Under the pieces are notes generated by a model. The model made no database searches and was not told where the DNA came from. It saw only the letters and a program-made list of their open reading frames with translations. Shown one piece after another: positions 24,213 through 33,620 of a stretch of DNA of 64,000 nt. The stretch is from Lentilactobacillus kisonensis DSM 19906 = JCM 15041 (GTDB taxonomy: Bacteria > Bacillota > Bacilli > Lactobacillales > Lactobacillaceae), in NCBI RefSeq assembly GCF_001434135.1, contig NZ_AZEB01000003.1, forward strand, positions 100,630-164,629, given 5' to 3'. Position numbers and translations under genes: made by a program. Position 1 is the stretch's first letter. Every line of letters starts with the position of its first letter.

Positions 24213-26069
24213 ATGGATCAATTATCCTTAGTTATTATTCTACTGGCAGCGTTGTTTGTCCCGTTAGCAATGGCCAGATTTAAAATCACCTTTTTACCAA
24301 CAGCAGTTGTGGAAATCATCATTGGGGTTATCTTGGGGCCCTCCCTCTTTAATTGGATCGCCGCCTCACCGACGCTGGATATCTTACAGAATGTTGGGGT
24401 GATTTTCTTACTGTTCTTAAGTGGAATGGAAATTGACTTTAGTCTATTCAAGCGCAAGCCGTCCCGCTTATCACCTCTAGAAGAAAAAGGCAAAAAGAGT
24501 CAGCCCAAGTATTCTGTTTTGCAGATTGCTTCCATGAGCTATCTTTTAATCGTCGTCATGTCAATTATCATGGGCTATGGATTGAGATTAACTGGCCTCT
24601 TTTCTGACGTTTGGCTGGCTGCCATTCTATTTATGACCATTTCGCTTGGAATCGTTATTGCCAGTCTGAAGGAACAAGAGCTCCTCAGTAAACCATTTGG
24701 TCAAACAATTCTCTTAATCGCCGCTCTGGGTGAAGTTGTGCCAATGATTGGGCTCACCTTTTACGCTTCGGCTTACAGCCCAAGTTCCAAATCACTATGG
24801 TTAATTCTATTAATCTTAGTAGCGGCCGCCCTGTTGTTCTGGCGTTTTAAAGCCTTTTTCAGAATTTTTGACACCATCAATAAATCAACGACCCAGTTAG
24901 ACGTCCGGTTGGCGTTCTTTATGATTGTCACCCTTGTCACTGTGGCGGAAACCGTTGGGGCTGAGGGAATTCTGGGCGCCTTTTTAGCCGGTATCGTTAT
25001 TAAACTTCTAGAACCTCATGAAGAAACCAAAGTACGGTTGGATTCAATCGGTTACGGCTTTTTCATCCCGATTTTCTTCATTATGAGTGGGGTCAATTTA
25101 AATCTACGGCAATTAATTTCTAACCCACACATTTTGGTACTCATTCCCGTTTTATTTGTCGGCTACATTATCGCCAAAGTATTAGTTTACTTTGTCCTCC
25201 GCAAACGGTTCAAATCATTTAACGCCGTTGCCGGCACCGCGATGAGTGCGACCACCATTACGGTTGTCTTGGCTGCTCTCCAAGTTGCCCAGCATTTGCA
25301 CAGGATGACCAACCAGCAAGCCGGGGCTTTTCTGTTGGCAGCAGTGATTACCTGTGTTGTCGGTCCGTTGATTTTTAACAAACTGTATTCCGCTGAAGCT
25401 GAGGATCTCAAGAAAACCACGGTCCATTTCATTGGCACTAACCTCACGACCGTCCCGGTTGCCCAACAGTTAGCCAAGGGGTGGTATGACGTCACGATGT
25501 ATACAAATAATCAACACAATTACCGCGCGTTCAATAGTGAAGTTACCATTGATTTACTCGACAATATGGAACCTGGCTTCATGGTCAACAATGGCGTGTT
25601 TGACGCTGATATCGTTGTGTTAGGCCAGGTCAACTCCAAGAAAAACTATGAATTGGCTAAAATTGCTAAGAAATACGGTGTTCGACGAGTCATCGTCCGC
25701 TTTGAAGACCGGAATATCTTAGACGAGAAACAGGATGAATTAGACCGTTTAGGCGTTGAACTCTACAACACACCTGACGTCAATATCAGCATGCTACGAG
25801 CATTGATTGAAGCACCATCAACCATGAAGCTCATGACTTCAACGGAATCCAGCGTGTACGAAGTGGCCTTACGGAATCGCAAGTATGCGGACATCCAAGT
25901 TCGAAATATTCCGTTTATCGACAAAATTACCGTCACCCAAATTTACCGTGATAAACGTTTCATCAGGCCAACTGGTGGCACCCCACTTAAGTTAAATGAC
26001 CGGATTATTTTTACAAGTAGCAAACAGGAAGCACCTGAAGTTCGAAAGGAACTTGGAAAGCTGAATTAA
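24213..26069 (+). CDS. CPA2-family cation:proton antiporter with RCK (TrkA) domains
   Basis: KefB/Na+-H+ antiporter-like protein, 618 residues. About 12 membrane segments occupy residues 1-390, with GVIFLLFLSGMEIDF as the family signature. A cytoplasmic TrkA-N nucleotide-binding domain follows (about 396-510; VHFIGTNLTTVPVAQQLA) and a TrkA-C domain ends the protein (about 535-615). Exchanges K+ or Na+ for protons and is gated by nucleotides. A single gene ended by the terminator at 26083. Ion specificity not determinable. Confidence 0.92.
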   Translation: MDQLSLVIILLAALFVPLAMARFKITFLPTAVVEIIIGVILGPSLFNWIAASPTLDILQNVGVIFLLFLSGMEIDFSLFKRKPSRLSPLEEKGKKSQPKYSVLQIASMSYLLIVVMSIIMGYGLRLTGLFSDVWLAAILFMTISLGIVIASLKEQELLSKPFGQTILLIAALGEVVPMIGLTFYASAYSPSSKSLWLILLILVAAALLFWRFKAFFRIFDTINKSTTQLDVRLAFFMIVTLVTVAETVGAEGILGAFLAGIVIKLLEPHEETKVRLDSIGYGFFIPIFFIMSGVNLNLRQLISNPHILVLIPVLFVGYIIAKVLVYFVLRKRFKSFNAVAGTAMSATTITVVLAALQVAQHLHRMTNQQAGAFLLAAVITCVVGPLIFNKLYSAEAEDLKKTTVHFIGTNLTTVPVAQQLAKGWYDVTMYTNNQHNYRAFNSEVTIDLLDNMEPGFMVNNGVFDADIVVLGQVNSKKNYELAKIAKKYGVRRVIVRFEDRNILDEKQDELDRLGVELYNTPDVNISMLRALIEAPSTMKLMTSTESSVYEVALRNRKYADIQVRNIPFIDKITVTQIYRDKRFIRPTGGTPLKLNDRIIFTSSKQEAPEVRKELGKLN

Positions 26070-26082
26070 AATTACTCATACA

Positions 26083-26124
26083 AAAGATCTCGCATCCGGC
26101 ATCATGCCAGTATACGAGATCTTT
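26083..26124 (+). terminator. Terminator after the antiporter
   Basis: AAAGATCTCG pairs with CGAGATCTTT across a 22-base loop that itself contains GGCAT/ATGCC pairing. Confidence 0.8.
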
Positions 26125-26176
26125 ATTTGCTTATTCGGTTATTGAGCGACTTCAAGGAGGTAAATCAAGCTACTGT

Positions 26177-26623
26177 TTATTTAAACAATTCCCGATTCAC
26201 CACCCGATACCGGGATGTTACTGAATTGTGATTGAAAAATCGGTCAACGATTCGGACATCCTCTGGTTCACCTACCCAACAATAGTGACAAAGATGGTTA
26301 ATCTGAATTTGTTTGGCCAACATTTTAAAGCCCGGCACTTCAAACGTCTTAACCATTTCCATCATCTTTTCTGGATACGTTAACGTGTAGCCAGCATGGG
26401 TGACAATGCAAGTGAGGTCCCAATCGGGTTTTGAATAAATCGTTGCCCCGCCAAGCTCTTTAAAAACATGGAATCCTAATCGTTTGAGGACCGGGACAAT
26501 GTCAATTGCCAACCGGTCGCCATCCGCGGGAGCCACAGCAGCTTCCTTAATGAGGGGAATCACGTCGTTTTCAGTTCTTCCCTGAAATAATTTGATTAGT
26601 TTTTGTTCAGATGCGTGCGCCAT
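26177..26623 (-). CDS. Conserved-looking hypothetical protein, 148 residues
   Basis: Not recognised. A soluble protein with no signal or membrane segment. The second half has a short Cys/His cluster (NHLCHYCWVGEP) that could hold a metal. SD GGAGT before the ATG. It follows the Fic-like gene by 109 bases in the same direction. Confidence 0.65.
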   Translation of the reverse strand: MAHASEQKLIKLFQGRTENDVIPLIKEAAVAPADGDRLAIDIVPVLKRLGFHVFKELGGATIYSKPDWDLTCIVTHAGYTLTYPEKMMEMVKTFEVPGFKMLAKQIQINHLCHYCWVGEPEDVRIVDRFFNHNSVTSRYRVVNRELFK

Positions 26624-26732
26624 TTTGATTACTCCATTTCTAATTGATTTGATTTCGCTTGGGTACCGCTTTCATTATATAACGGTTAGCAACGATTTTC
26701 GAATTGAATCACATCACTCACTTGTGGCCTAT

Positions 26733-27386
26733 TCAGTGATCACTAATCACACAATTTTTGTATAACCATTTTAATGGCGGCTCATCATCAATCCCATCGT
26801 AAGCAGCCATTAGCTGTCGGAATGCTGTGAGTTTCTCATCCGCAACCATTATCATCCCAGCGCCAGCATGAACCATGACGTAATTGGCAAACAGAAAGGC
26901 CGTTGCTTCGTTAGCGTCAGCGTAAAATTGCTGGTTAACGATAACTAGGATTAGCCGTAGTGCCTTTAAAGTCGCTGAGTCTTCCGTGTGTAAGATCCCC
27001 TCAACGGCATTAGCAACCACGGCTTCATCAGCGGCTGGAATCATCCGGCCAGTTGCCACGACCTTGAAAGGTGCCTTTCGCAGCTGACCTGCCTTCAATG
27101 AACTTGCCATCGTTACTAGGCCATTAATTCTACTCAGAATTTCCACAGAACCAGGGTGATCATTTCGAATAACCAACTCAACGGCACTTTGCAGCCGCCG
27201 AATCAGCTGGGTATCTTCCATAGAAAGGCCATAGACGTCCGAACCGAGGATAACTGTCTCAGCTTCACGCAGGGTCGCTTTGCCTCCAGAAAGCCGGGAC
27301 ATTGAATAAACTAAGGTGATCATTTCTTTGATTACTAACTTTTGATTATCTTTCATAGTTAACGTTACTTTATCTGGGAAATTCAT
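26733..27386 (-). CDS. Fic-like protein with a degenerate catalytic motif
   Basis: 217 residues. By eye the helix order matches the Fic domain: an N-terminal pair of helices with TLREAETVILGSDVYGLS, a middle KAGQLRKAPFKVVATGRMIP (Fic proteins have PGxxR and a target flap here), then VNQQFYADANEATAFLFANY at 150-169 where an active Fic has HPFxDGNGRxxR. The catalytic His and both Arg are absent (Gln, Ala, Phe). The C-terminus MAAYDGIDDEPPLKWLYKN matches the final Fic helix. If the fold call is right it cannot AMPylate in the usual way. Divergent from the primase-helicase, 200 bases apart. Confidence 0.5.
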   Translation of the reverse strand: MNFPDKVTLTMKDNQKLVIKEMITLVYSMSRLSGGKATLREAETVILGSDVYGLSMEDTQLIRRLQSAVELVIRNDHPGSVEILSRINGLVTMASSLKAGQLRKAPFKVVATGRMIPAADEAVVANAVEGILHTEDSATLKALRLILVIVNQQFYADANEATAFLFANYVMVHAGAGMIMVADEKLTAFRQLMAAYDGIDDEPPLKWLYKNCVISDH

Positions 27387-27586
27387 TTTTTGGCTCCAAA
27401 CTGTTATTTTATGAATTAAAATTGATCTCTTTTATGATAATAGAGAGTTTACTATCAAAAATCCAGCTTCATTGATAATGAAATTTCGATACTTCAACTA
27501 ATGTCAACCCAATTATGAATAAACACCATTTATGTTAAAATAACTGCAAGCGCTATCTATATAAAACAACTTATGAGGACGATCAA

Positions 27587-30379
27587 ATGAACAATAGACG
27601 TCAAATCTTTAATATTGATGACAAGAAATACGAATTATTAAGTATTGGTGATGGCCTTGGCAAACTTACTTCACAGCGGTTAGCAATCCTCCGACAGGTC
27701 GACACGGATAATTGTGTTGTGATCACTACCCAGGAACTCACCCAACTAACTCATTCCGGCTCTGAAACCAATACCATTTTAGATAATCGCCTTCATTTAT
27801 ATAAGCAGCGCTTTATCGGGCGAACTGACGTGTATGCCCATCGTTATTACAACAAAAAGATGGGCAAATATGCATATAGCCCCGTTGTACCATTCGAAAA
27901 TGGCCGTCCACTTCTCGATCATTGGATCCCTCTAACGGATGAAGATATTCGTCAGCATTTGACTGGCAAGAAGTTTTTAGGATTCTACCCAATGTTCGCC
28001 GACAATACAACAAAATACCTAGTTTTAGATGTTGATGGTCATCATGACGGTGACAAGTGGCAAGAGATTACCCATTCAATTCAAAAGGTTTGTCAAAAAA
28101 ATCAAATTCCCTTTTTAACCGAACTATCCCAATCAGGACATGGATGTCATCTTTGGATCTTCTTCAAGACTCAACTTGCGGCTGCAGATGCTCGTAGACT
28201 AGGAGATGCTATCCTTAAGGAAACGATGGCAATCAATCCAAATTTATCATTTACTGCATTCGATCGGATGTTTCCCAGCCAAGATCTTATTAGTGATAAA
28301 AGAATTGGTAATTTAATTGCCGGACCATTACAAGGTGAGCGAAGAAAGGCTGGTAACAGTGTTTTTATTGATCACTCTTTTAAGCCATTACCCGATCAAT
28401 GGCAGGCATTATCGGAAATTGCATTACTGGATCCTAATCAGTTAGACGCGTTAATCAGTAACCTTTCAAGCAAAAATGATTTCCGGCTCTTTGATGATCA
28501 GAAAGCACAAACCGACTTATTAACCGAACCCCTTAAAATTAATCAATTAATAACAATTATTCGTAGTAATTCCCTATTCTTCAACAAATCTGAATTAACT
28601 GACCACCAAATCAATCAGCTTAAGTGGTTTGCATCATTTAAAAATCCAATTTTTTATGAAAAGCAACGTCACCGAATGCCAATGTTCAACGTTCCCCGAA
28701 TCATTAGTCTGTTTGATGAAACCAATGAATTTCTTGCTTTACCAAGAGGATTAGAGGAAGAAATCACCGGGTTAATCCCACATATTAACTGGATTGACAA
28801 AACAGTTACCGGTCAACCAATTCATGCCAAGTTTAACGGCACGCTTAGATCTGAGCAGCAATCTGCTCTCCAAGAATTACTTGACCACCAAATCGGCGTT
28901 CTCGCTGCCCGAACTGGATTTGGAAAAACGGTCATCGCTGCCGCCCTCATCTCAAAAATTGGCGTCAGCACGTTGATCCTCGTCCATGATAAGGGATTGG
29001 CAAAGCAGTGGATTGAACGACTTAATCAATTTTTAGAGATTAAGGATAACCCTTTTATAAAGGAGCTCACTCCCACAGGTAGACAACGCCACAAAAACGT
29101 CATTGGCCGCTATTTTGGCACCACTCATAATCGTAGTGGCATTATCGATGTTGCTACTATTCAATCTTTTAAAGATGATGCTGCCAGCAAGGAGATTCTA
29201 GACCAATACGGATTAGTAATTAGCGATGAGGTCCATCATGATGCCGCATTTACATTTGAACAGATAGTCAAAAAATTGAGTTGTAAGTATTTATACGGAT
29301 TATCAGCAACTCCTTATCGCAGGGATGGGCAAGATCCGATTATTTCGATGCGCTTTGGCCCAATCCGATATCAAACCGCGCCAATTGATGAGAAGACACT
29401 TAATCAAGTAAATCGAGTCGTCATTCCTCGTTTTACAAGCCTTGGCGTTACCAGCTTGGAAATTGCTAATAATGATATCAATCGTAATTATGAAGCAATT
29501 ATCAATGACCCTACTCGAAATCAATCAATTATTCAGGATATTACAGATAATTTATCACAAGGCCGGCATGTTCTTGTCCTGACAAGAAGAGTTGAGCACG
29601 TTCATCGACTCGCAGAAATACTGAATAATCAGCAATCAGTATTTTTACTTTATGGCGAACAGAAAGACAGGGAAAATACAAGGGCCATCGACCAAGTGAA
29701 TAAACTTGACGGTCCTTATGTATTGATCGCAACTGGTAAGTATGCTGGTGAAGGCTTAGACATTGCTTCTATTGACACACTGATTCTTGCAATGCCCCAT
29801 TCTTGGAAGGGTAATAGTGTTCAGTATTTAGGAAGAGCTCAACGAGACTTATCCAAGAAATCAGAAATTCGCGTCTACGATTATATTGATATGTTCGTTC
29901 CGATGTTAGCAAAAATGTATCGCAAACGGCAAAAGACATACAAAGAGCTACATTACACAATTACAGACGATGCCCATAGCCAACAATCAGGGATTAAATT
30001 CTTTGATGGTCATTATCAGCAAAACATTCTAAAATCACTAGCAAGTGCGCAACAGCTTCGAATCATTACAAATAAGCTCGAACCATTCCTACAGACTGAA
30101 GTTTTAAAGGACGTTCCTCAAGATACCAAAATTAATATTTTGACCAACAAAGTAACAGCCGAGGAAAAACAGCAATTTAATAGAAAAAGTATTACTTACA
30201 GTTTATATGATCGAAACTTACCTAACTGTTTAATCGTTAATAATCAACAAATGTGGTTATCTTCTGATCTGGGCTTTAGTCGCAACAGTGGTATTACTAT
30301 TCGAATAAACCAACCCGAGCTAATCAAACAATTTGTGGGGATGCTGATGAATACGATTGATCATTTAAGCGAAAGTTAG
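27587..30379 (+). CDS. TOTE-type archaeo-eukaryotic primase fused to SF2 helicase
   Basis: 930 residues. An AEP primase domain (about 65-300) shows the metal motif LVLDVDG (148-150 DVD), the SGHGCHLWIFF motif (183-193) and NLIAGPLQGERRKAGNSVF, the pattern of TOTE conflict-system primases. A superfamily II helicase follows: Walker A ARTGFGKT (about 440-447), DEVHH box (about 547-551), SATP, and QYLGRAQR (about 745). The last 140 residues are unassigned. Such proteins are thought to act on invading or damaged nucleic acid; no activity can be proven here. Neighbours are a Fic-like pseudo-enzyme, an IS scar and a Fic gene. SD GAGGA before the ATG. Confidence 0.85.
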   Translation: MNNRRQIFNIDDKKYELLSIGDGLGKLTSQRLAILRQVDTDNCVVITTQELTQLTHSGSETNTILDNRLHLYKQRFIGRTDVYAHRYYNKKMGKYAYSPVVPFENGRPLLDHWIPLTDEDIRQHLTGKKFLGFYPMFADNTTKYLVLDVDGHHDGDKWQEITHSIQKVCQKNQIPFLTELSQSGHGCHLWIFFKTQLAAADARRLGDAILKETMAINPNLSFTAFDRMFPSQDLISDKRIGNLIAGPLQGERRKAGNSVFIDHSFKPLPDQWQALSEIALLDPNQLDALISNLSSKNDFRLFDDQKAQTDLLTEPLKINQLITIIRSNSLFFNKSELTDHQINQLKWFASFKNPIFYEKQRHRMPMFNVPRIISLFDETNEFLALPRGLEEEITGLIPHINWIDKTVTGQPIHAKFNGTLRSEQQSALQELLDHQIGVLAARTGFGKTVIAAALISKIGVSTLILVHDKGLAKQWIERLNQFLEIKDNPFIKELTPTGRQRHKNVIGRYFGTTHNRSGIIDVATIQSFKDDAASKEILDQYGLVISDEVHHDAAFTFEQIVKKLSCKYLYGLSATPYRRDGQDPIISMRFGPIRYQTAPIDEKTLNQVNRVVIPRFTSLGVTSLEIANNDINRNYEAIINDPTRNQSIIQDITDNLSQGRHVLVLTRRVEHVHRLAEILNNQQSVFLLYGEQKDRENTRAIDQVNKLDGPYVLIATGKYAGEGLDIASIDTLILAMPHSWKGNSVQYLGRAQRDLSKKSEIRVYDYIDMFVPMLAKMYRKRQKTYKELHYTITDDAHSQQSGIKFFDGHYQQNILKSLASAQQLRIITNKLEPFLQTEVLKDVPQDTKINILTNKVTAEEKQQFNRKSITYSLYDRNLPNCLIVNNQQMWLSSDLGFSRNSGITIRINQPELIKQFVGMLMNTIDHLSES

Positions 30380-30390
30380 TAGTTAATGGG

Positions 30391-30632
30391 GTCAATGGAA
30401 CATCCATACGAAAAGTAGCGGTAGGAAGACGAATTAGCCAAGCATGAATGACGCTTGTTGTTCGTCTTTTCGTTTAAGCTTTTTTAGCTTGAGTCGGTTC
30501 ACTTCGCGATAAAAAGTCCCGGCCGTTGTCGCTGAGTTCCCGTAAACTTTTCCTGGCTAATTTTTTCGGCTCTATAAGCCCGAAGCTGATCGAACTGCCG
30601 ATTTAATTTTTTGTTATGGATGTTCTATTGAC
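30391..30632 (+). mobile_element. Decayed insertion sequence or MITE with terminal inverted repeats
   Basis: GTCAATGGAACATCCATA (30391-30408) and TATGGATGTTCTATTGAC (30615-30632) are inverted repeats matching at 17 of 18 positions. The 206 bases between contain short broken minus-strand frames (one reads KKLNRQFDQLRAYRAEKIS) and no intact transposase. The family is not identified. The remnant begins 11 bases after the primase-helicase stop. Confidence 0.65.
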
Positions 30633-30668
30633 GCCATATTATTTACTTTATCAGTATCATCTATATAG

Positions 30669-30702
30669 TTTCGGTATCAAATGATGTAAAATGATACCGA
30701 AA
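30669..30702 (+). promoter_or_regulatory. Palindromic operator before the Fic gene
   Basis: TTTCGGTATCA (30669-30679), 12 bases, TGATACCGAAA (30692-30702): a perfect inverted repeat of 11-bp half-sites that ends at the SD (AAAGGAG). A binder here would block ribosome or polymerase access. A further half-like CAGTATCATC lies at about 30651. The Fic protein's own C-terminal winged helix is the natural candidate for autoregulation. Confidence 0.65.
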
Positions 30703-30710
30703 GGAGTGAG

Positions 30711-31766
30711 ATGACCCTGAAAAAATTTGATTATAAAACTTTAAATCATTTAGAAATAACCGCTTCAATGAATGACAAGTTGAACCAAATTTATGAACTT
30801 AAAGGACGTTTATCAGTCACGTCAATCACCTATAAAGAAGCCTTAGATCACTTGGTTAATGTTGCTAAGGTCCAGAGTACTGATGCTTCTAATCGAATTG
30901 AAGGAATTTATACCAGTAACACTCGGTTAAACCAATTGGTTCATCAAAAAACGAGCCCACGTAATCGCAGTGAGGCGGAAATTGCAGGTTATCGGGACGT
31001 CTTGGCTTTGATTCACGAACAGTACGCCTACATTCCGATTAATAACAGTTCGATTTTAACGCTGCATAAGCGTTTGTTTAGCTATACCAATAGCACTTGG
31101 GGGGGCCAATTCAAAGATTCTAATAATCAAATCATTACCGAATATGCGAACGGCAAACAGAAAGTTCGTTTTCAACCACCAGCAGCGTATTTAACCCCGC
31201 AATTGGTTCAGGAACTTTGTACTAATTATAACTTGGCAGTCGATCAGCAAACTTTTTCACCACTTATTTTATTGGGTGCTTTTATCTTTGATTTTGTTTC
31301 GATTCACCCGTTTCGTGATGGTAACGGTCGAATGTCGAGACTGTTAATGCTGTTAACCATGTATCAAGCACAACTTAATGTCGGAAAGTATATTAGCCTG
31401 GAAAAACTAATTGAAAAAACGAAGCAGTCTTATTATGAAGTGCTTAAGCAGAGTTCTTTAAATTGGCAAAATAACCAGAATGACTATGCACCCTTTCTAG
31501 ATTATTTTTTGGGTGTCATTTTACAAGCATACCGCAATCTTAATGATCGGCTCAACCTAGTACAAAACAAATCAGTATCTGCAGCGGACTTAATTCTTAA
31601 AACATTGGGACAGGAATTAAAGCCAATGTCCAGAAGTGAGCTGACAGCCTTGATTCCACAATACAGCGATATAACAATCAAGCGAGCTCTTAGTGAATTG
31701 AAGAAAAGTCAGCGAATACAACTTATTGGCAAGGGCAGATCTTCAAAATATATTTTGAACAATTAG
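30711..31766 (+). CDS. Fic-family protein adenylyltransferase with C-terminal winged helix
   Basis: 351 residues. An N-terminal Fic-N segment (about 50-110) contains SNRIEGIYTSNTRL; the (S/T)xxxE(G/N)-type inhibitory helix may be part of it. The Fic core has the full catalytic motif SIHPFRDGNGRMSR (about 197-210), which transfers AMP from ATP to a protein hydroxyl. A C-terminal winged helix (about 290-350; SRSELTALIPQYSDITIKRA) suggests DNA binding. ATG at 30711 follows GGAGTGAG. Together with the operator just upstream it looks self-regulated. Target protein unknown. Confidence 0.9.
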   Translation: MTLKKFDYKTLNHLEITASMNDKLNQIYELKGRLSVTSITYKEALDHLVNVAKVQSTDASNRIEGIYTSNTRLNQLVHQKTSPRNRSEAEIAGYRDVLALIHEQYAYIPINNSSILTLHKRLFSYTNSTWGGQFKDSNNQIITEYANGKQKVRFQPPAAYLTPQLVQELCTNYNLAVDQQTFSPLILLGAFIFDFVSIHPFRDGNGRMSRLLMLLTMYQAQLNVGKYISLEKLIEKTKQSYYEVLKQSSLNWQNNQNDYAPFLDYFLGVILQAYRNLNDRLNLVQNKSVSAADLILKTLGQELKPMSRSELTALIPQYSDITIKRALSELKKSQRIQLIGKGRSSKYILNN

Positions 31767-31841
31767 TGACCGATTGCTTAGATACGCTGGGAAAGTTAGC
31801 CATCGCCTTAGGAAAAAAGCTTGAGGTTTCTTTAAAGTGAT
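31767..31841 (+). pseudogene. Fragment of a HigA/XRE-type antitoxin C-terminus
   Basis: In the codons immediately after the Fic stop, 24 codons read to a TGA and include LDTLGKLAIALGKKLEVSLK. This closely resembles the last helix of HigA/XRE antitoxins (TLxKLAxALGKxLxISL). The upstream DNA-binding part is missing, so it is a relic, not a working gene. The remaining 80 bases to the terminator hold nothing recognisable. Confidence 0.45.
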
Positions 31842-31918
31842 AAATTTGCTTCAGTTTGTTCGAAGTTAAACTTGCAGGTTTCAATTCCGTCTAATAAATC
31901 AGGAATAATGAATTAATC

Positions 31919-31980
31919 AAAATAGGAAGGCCGCTATAACATCCACATTGATGAGAGATGTTATAGTGACCTTCCTATTT
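31919..31980. terminator. Bidirectional terminator between the Fic and GDPD genes
   Basis: AAATAGGAAGG...CTATAACATC pairs with GATGTTATAG...CCTTCCTATTT, more than 20 bp with one internal mismatch region. Serves converging transcripts. Confidence 0.85.
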
Positions 31981-32029
31981 GAGATGGGCTGTCAGCTGAA
32001 TATTATATTTGATTTCAATCCTACTAAGG

Positions 32030-32722
32030 TTATGCTAAAACAGTTTCCTTAACCTTCTCAGCACCTTCAAAATTATTAGTAAAAATTCCCGCCACATTTT
32101 GAGCAAACAAATGCTTTTGTGCCTTGGGATCATCAACAGTCCAAATTCTTTCCTTGATGTGACGCATTGGCACATAGTGACTCAAATGAAGCCCCACCAA
32201 ATGTTCTTTCGCCATTAATTCCCGTGGATTTTTAATGTCGTGTTCTGACAAGAAACAGTACTGCTGAGTTGGGTCAATCTTGTAAGCGATCTTTAATGAA
32301 TCCAAGTTAAATGATGAATAGATGACCGGATAGACAAGATCGTAATCTTTAATCATTGCCAATACCATCCGTTCAATGTTTCGATAATGAATCTCGTTTG
32401 TCTTAAATTCTAAGTTTAAGTGAACGGGCTTGTGATCAGCGAGGGCTAATAGTTCCTTTAACATCGGTACCTTCTCGCCATCACTCAGTTGAAATTGCCG
32501 TAATTCCTTGAAGGTATACGAGCGAATTTCACCGCTCCCATTAGTTGTTCGATCAATTTTTTCGTCGTGCATGATAACCGGAACGTTATCTTTGGTCAAA
32601 TGAACATCAAATTCCAAGCCATCAATACCATGAGCAATTGCGTACGCGAATCCCTTTAATGAATTCTCTGGAAACTTATGCGGATAGCCACGGTGACCAA
32701 AGATCAATGTTTTACTTACCAT
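32030..32722 (-). CDS. Second glycerophosphodiester phosphodiesterase
   Basis: GDPD, 230 residues from the ATG at 32722 (SD GGAAGGAAG); the longer frame starting at 32746 lacks an SD. It is a close paralogue of the enzyme at 6267-6980: GHRGYPHKFPENS, LEFDVHLTKDN, IMHDEKIDRTTNG and YSSFNLDSLKIAY are shared almost residue for residue. It has the normal short C-terminus. It stands alone, without transporter genes. Two GDPDs may differ in regulation or in substrate (glycerophosphocholine, -glycerol, teichoic acid fragments). Confidence 0.93.
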   Translation of the reverse strand: MVSKTLIFGHRGYPHKFPENSLKGFAYAIAHGIDGLEFDVHLTKDNVPVIMHDEKIDRTTNGSGEIRSYTFKELRQFQLSDGEKVPMLKELLALADHKPVHLNLEFKTNEIHYRNIERMVLAMIKDYDLVYPVIYSSFNLDSLKIAYKIDPTQQYCFLSEHDIKNPRELMAKEHLVGLHLSHYVPMRHIKERIWTVDDPKAQKHLFAQNVAGIFTNNFEGAEKVKETVLA

Positions 32723-32848
32723 TATAATTAAGTTGCTTCCTTCCAAAATGCCAAATCAAATGCGATCGACAAGGATACACGAGTCACTCGCACTAACGTC
32801 CTTAACATAATAACACGGTTCAGAATACTTTCAAGAAATAATCATAGC

Positions 32849-33595
32849 TTATTTTGTAATCGACGATGGTAAGCCATCACTAGTAAATATTTGATTGAGA
32901 TCAAACGGAACTGGTTGATTTAAAATCAACTCATTTGGTGTCACACGACAATCATAAGCCACAACGTGAACACCTTTTTTCTGGGCCCGGTCAATTTCAA
33001 GTGCAAGTGGTTCAAAAATATCCTGATCAATCGTCACTGTCCTGATATTTTGCATCTGAATGACAAAAAACAAATAAGCTAGGTACCCATCGTCAATAGC
33101 CCGCTCTAATGTTTGAACGTGCTTGAGTCCCCGAGTTGTTGGCGCATCTGGGAAGGCTGCGATTCCTTGATTTGCTAACGTAACCCCCTTTACCTCTAAG
33201 AAAAACGGGCGATTGTGGTCATCCTTCCCAGAAAAATCTAACCGTGAATCTAAATAGGTGACTTCTGGCATCACCTGCACAATTTTCGCGATTTCTGGCA
33301 GCTTAATGTCATTGGCTGTCAGCCCATCTTTGACTACTTTATTAGGCGCCTGAGAATCAATATTAATCCAGTTTAAATCATACTTCTTGGCAGCTACTAA
33401 ATCATACTGCGTTTTCCGTGCTGGATTATCGTTTTTAACCAACGAGACCGTTACGCCAGGCTGCAGAATCGTTGTCCTTCCCGTATTTTTAACGTGCGCC
33501 ACCACGGTTTCACCTGTATCAATCAATTGGCAATGAGAAATGAACCGATTAGGCCGGTCGATGAAACGGGCAAGGTGATGATTTGGGTACTGCAT
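32849..33595 (-). CDS. sfsA: SfsA-family DNA-binding protein/nuclease
   Basis: 248 residues, the usual length for SfsA. NRFISHCQLIDTGETVVAHVKNTGR is the N-terminal OB-like part in the standard arrangement, and DSRLDFSGKDDHNRPFFLEVKGVTL carries the restriction-endonuclease-like D...E-V-K active-site pattern. Described as sugar-fermentation stimulation protein and more recently as a DNA/RNA nuclease. Strong SD AAGGAGG. Divergent from the DUF308 gene; the shared 125-bp interval has two copies of a 12-base motif. Confidence 0.92.
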   Translation of the reverse strand: MQYPNHHLARFIDRPNRFISHCQLIDTGETVVAHVKNTGRTTILQPGVTVSLVKNDNPARKTQYDLVAAKKYDLNWINIDSQAPNKVVKDGLTANDIKLPEIAKIVQVMPEVTYLDSRLDFSGKDDHNRPFFLEVKGVTLANQGIAAFPDAPTTRGLKHVQTLERAIDDGYLAYLFFVIQMQNIRTVTIDQDIFEPLALEIDRAQKKGVHVVAYDCRVTPNELILNQPVPFDLNQIFTSDGLPSSITK

Positions 33596-33620
33596 GATTT
33601 GGAGCCTCCTTAGTGGTAAT

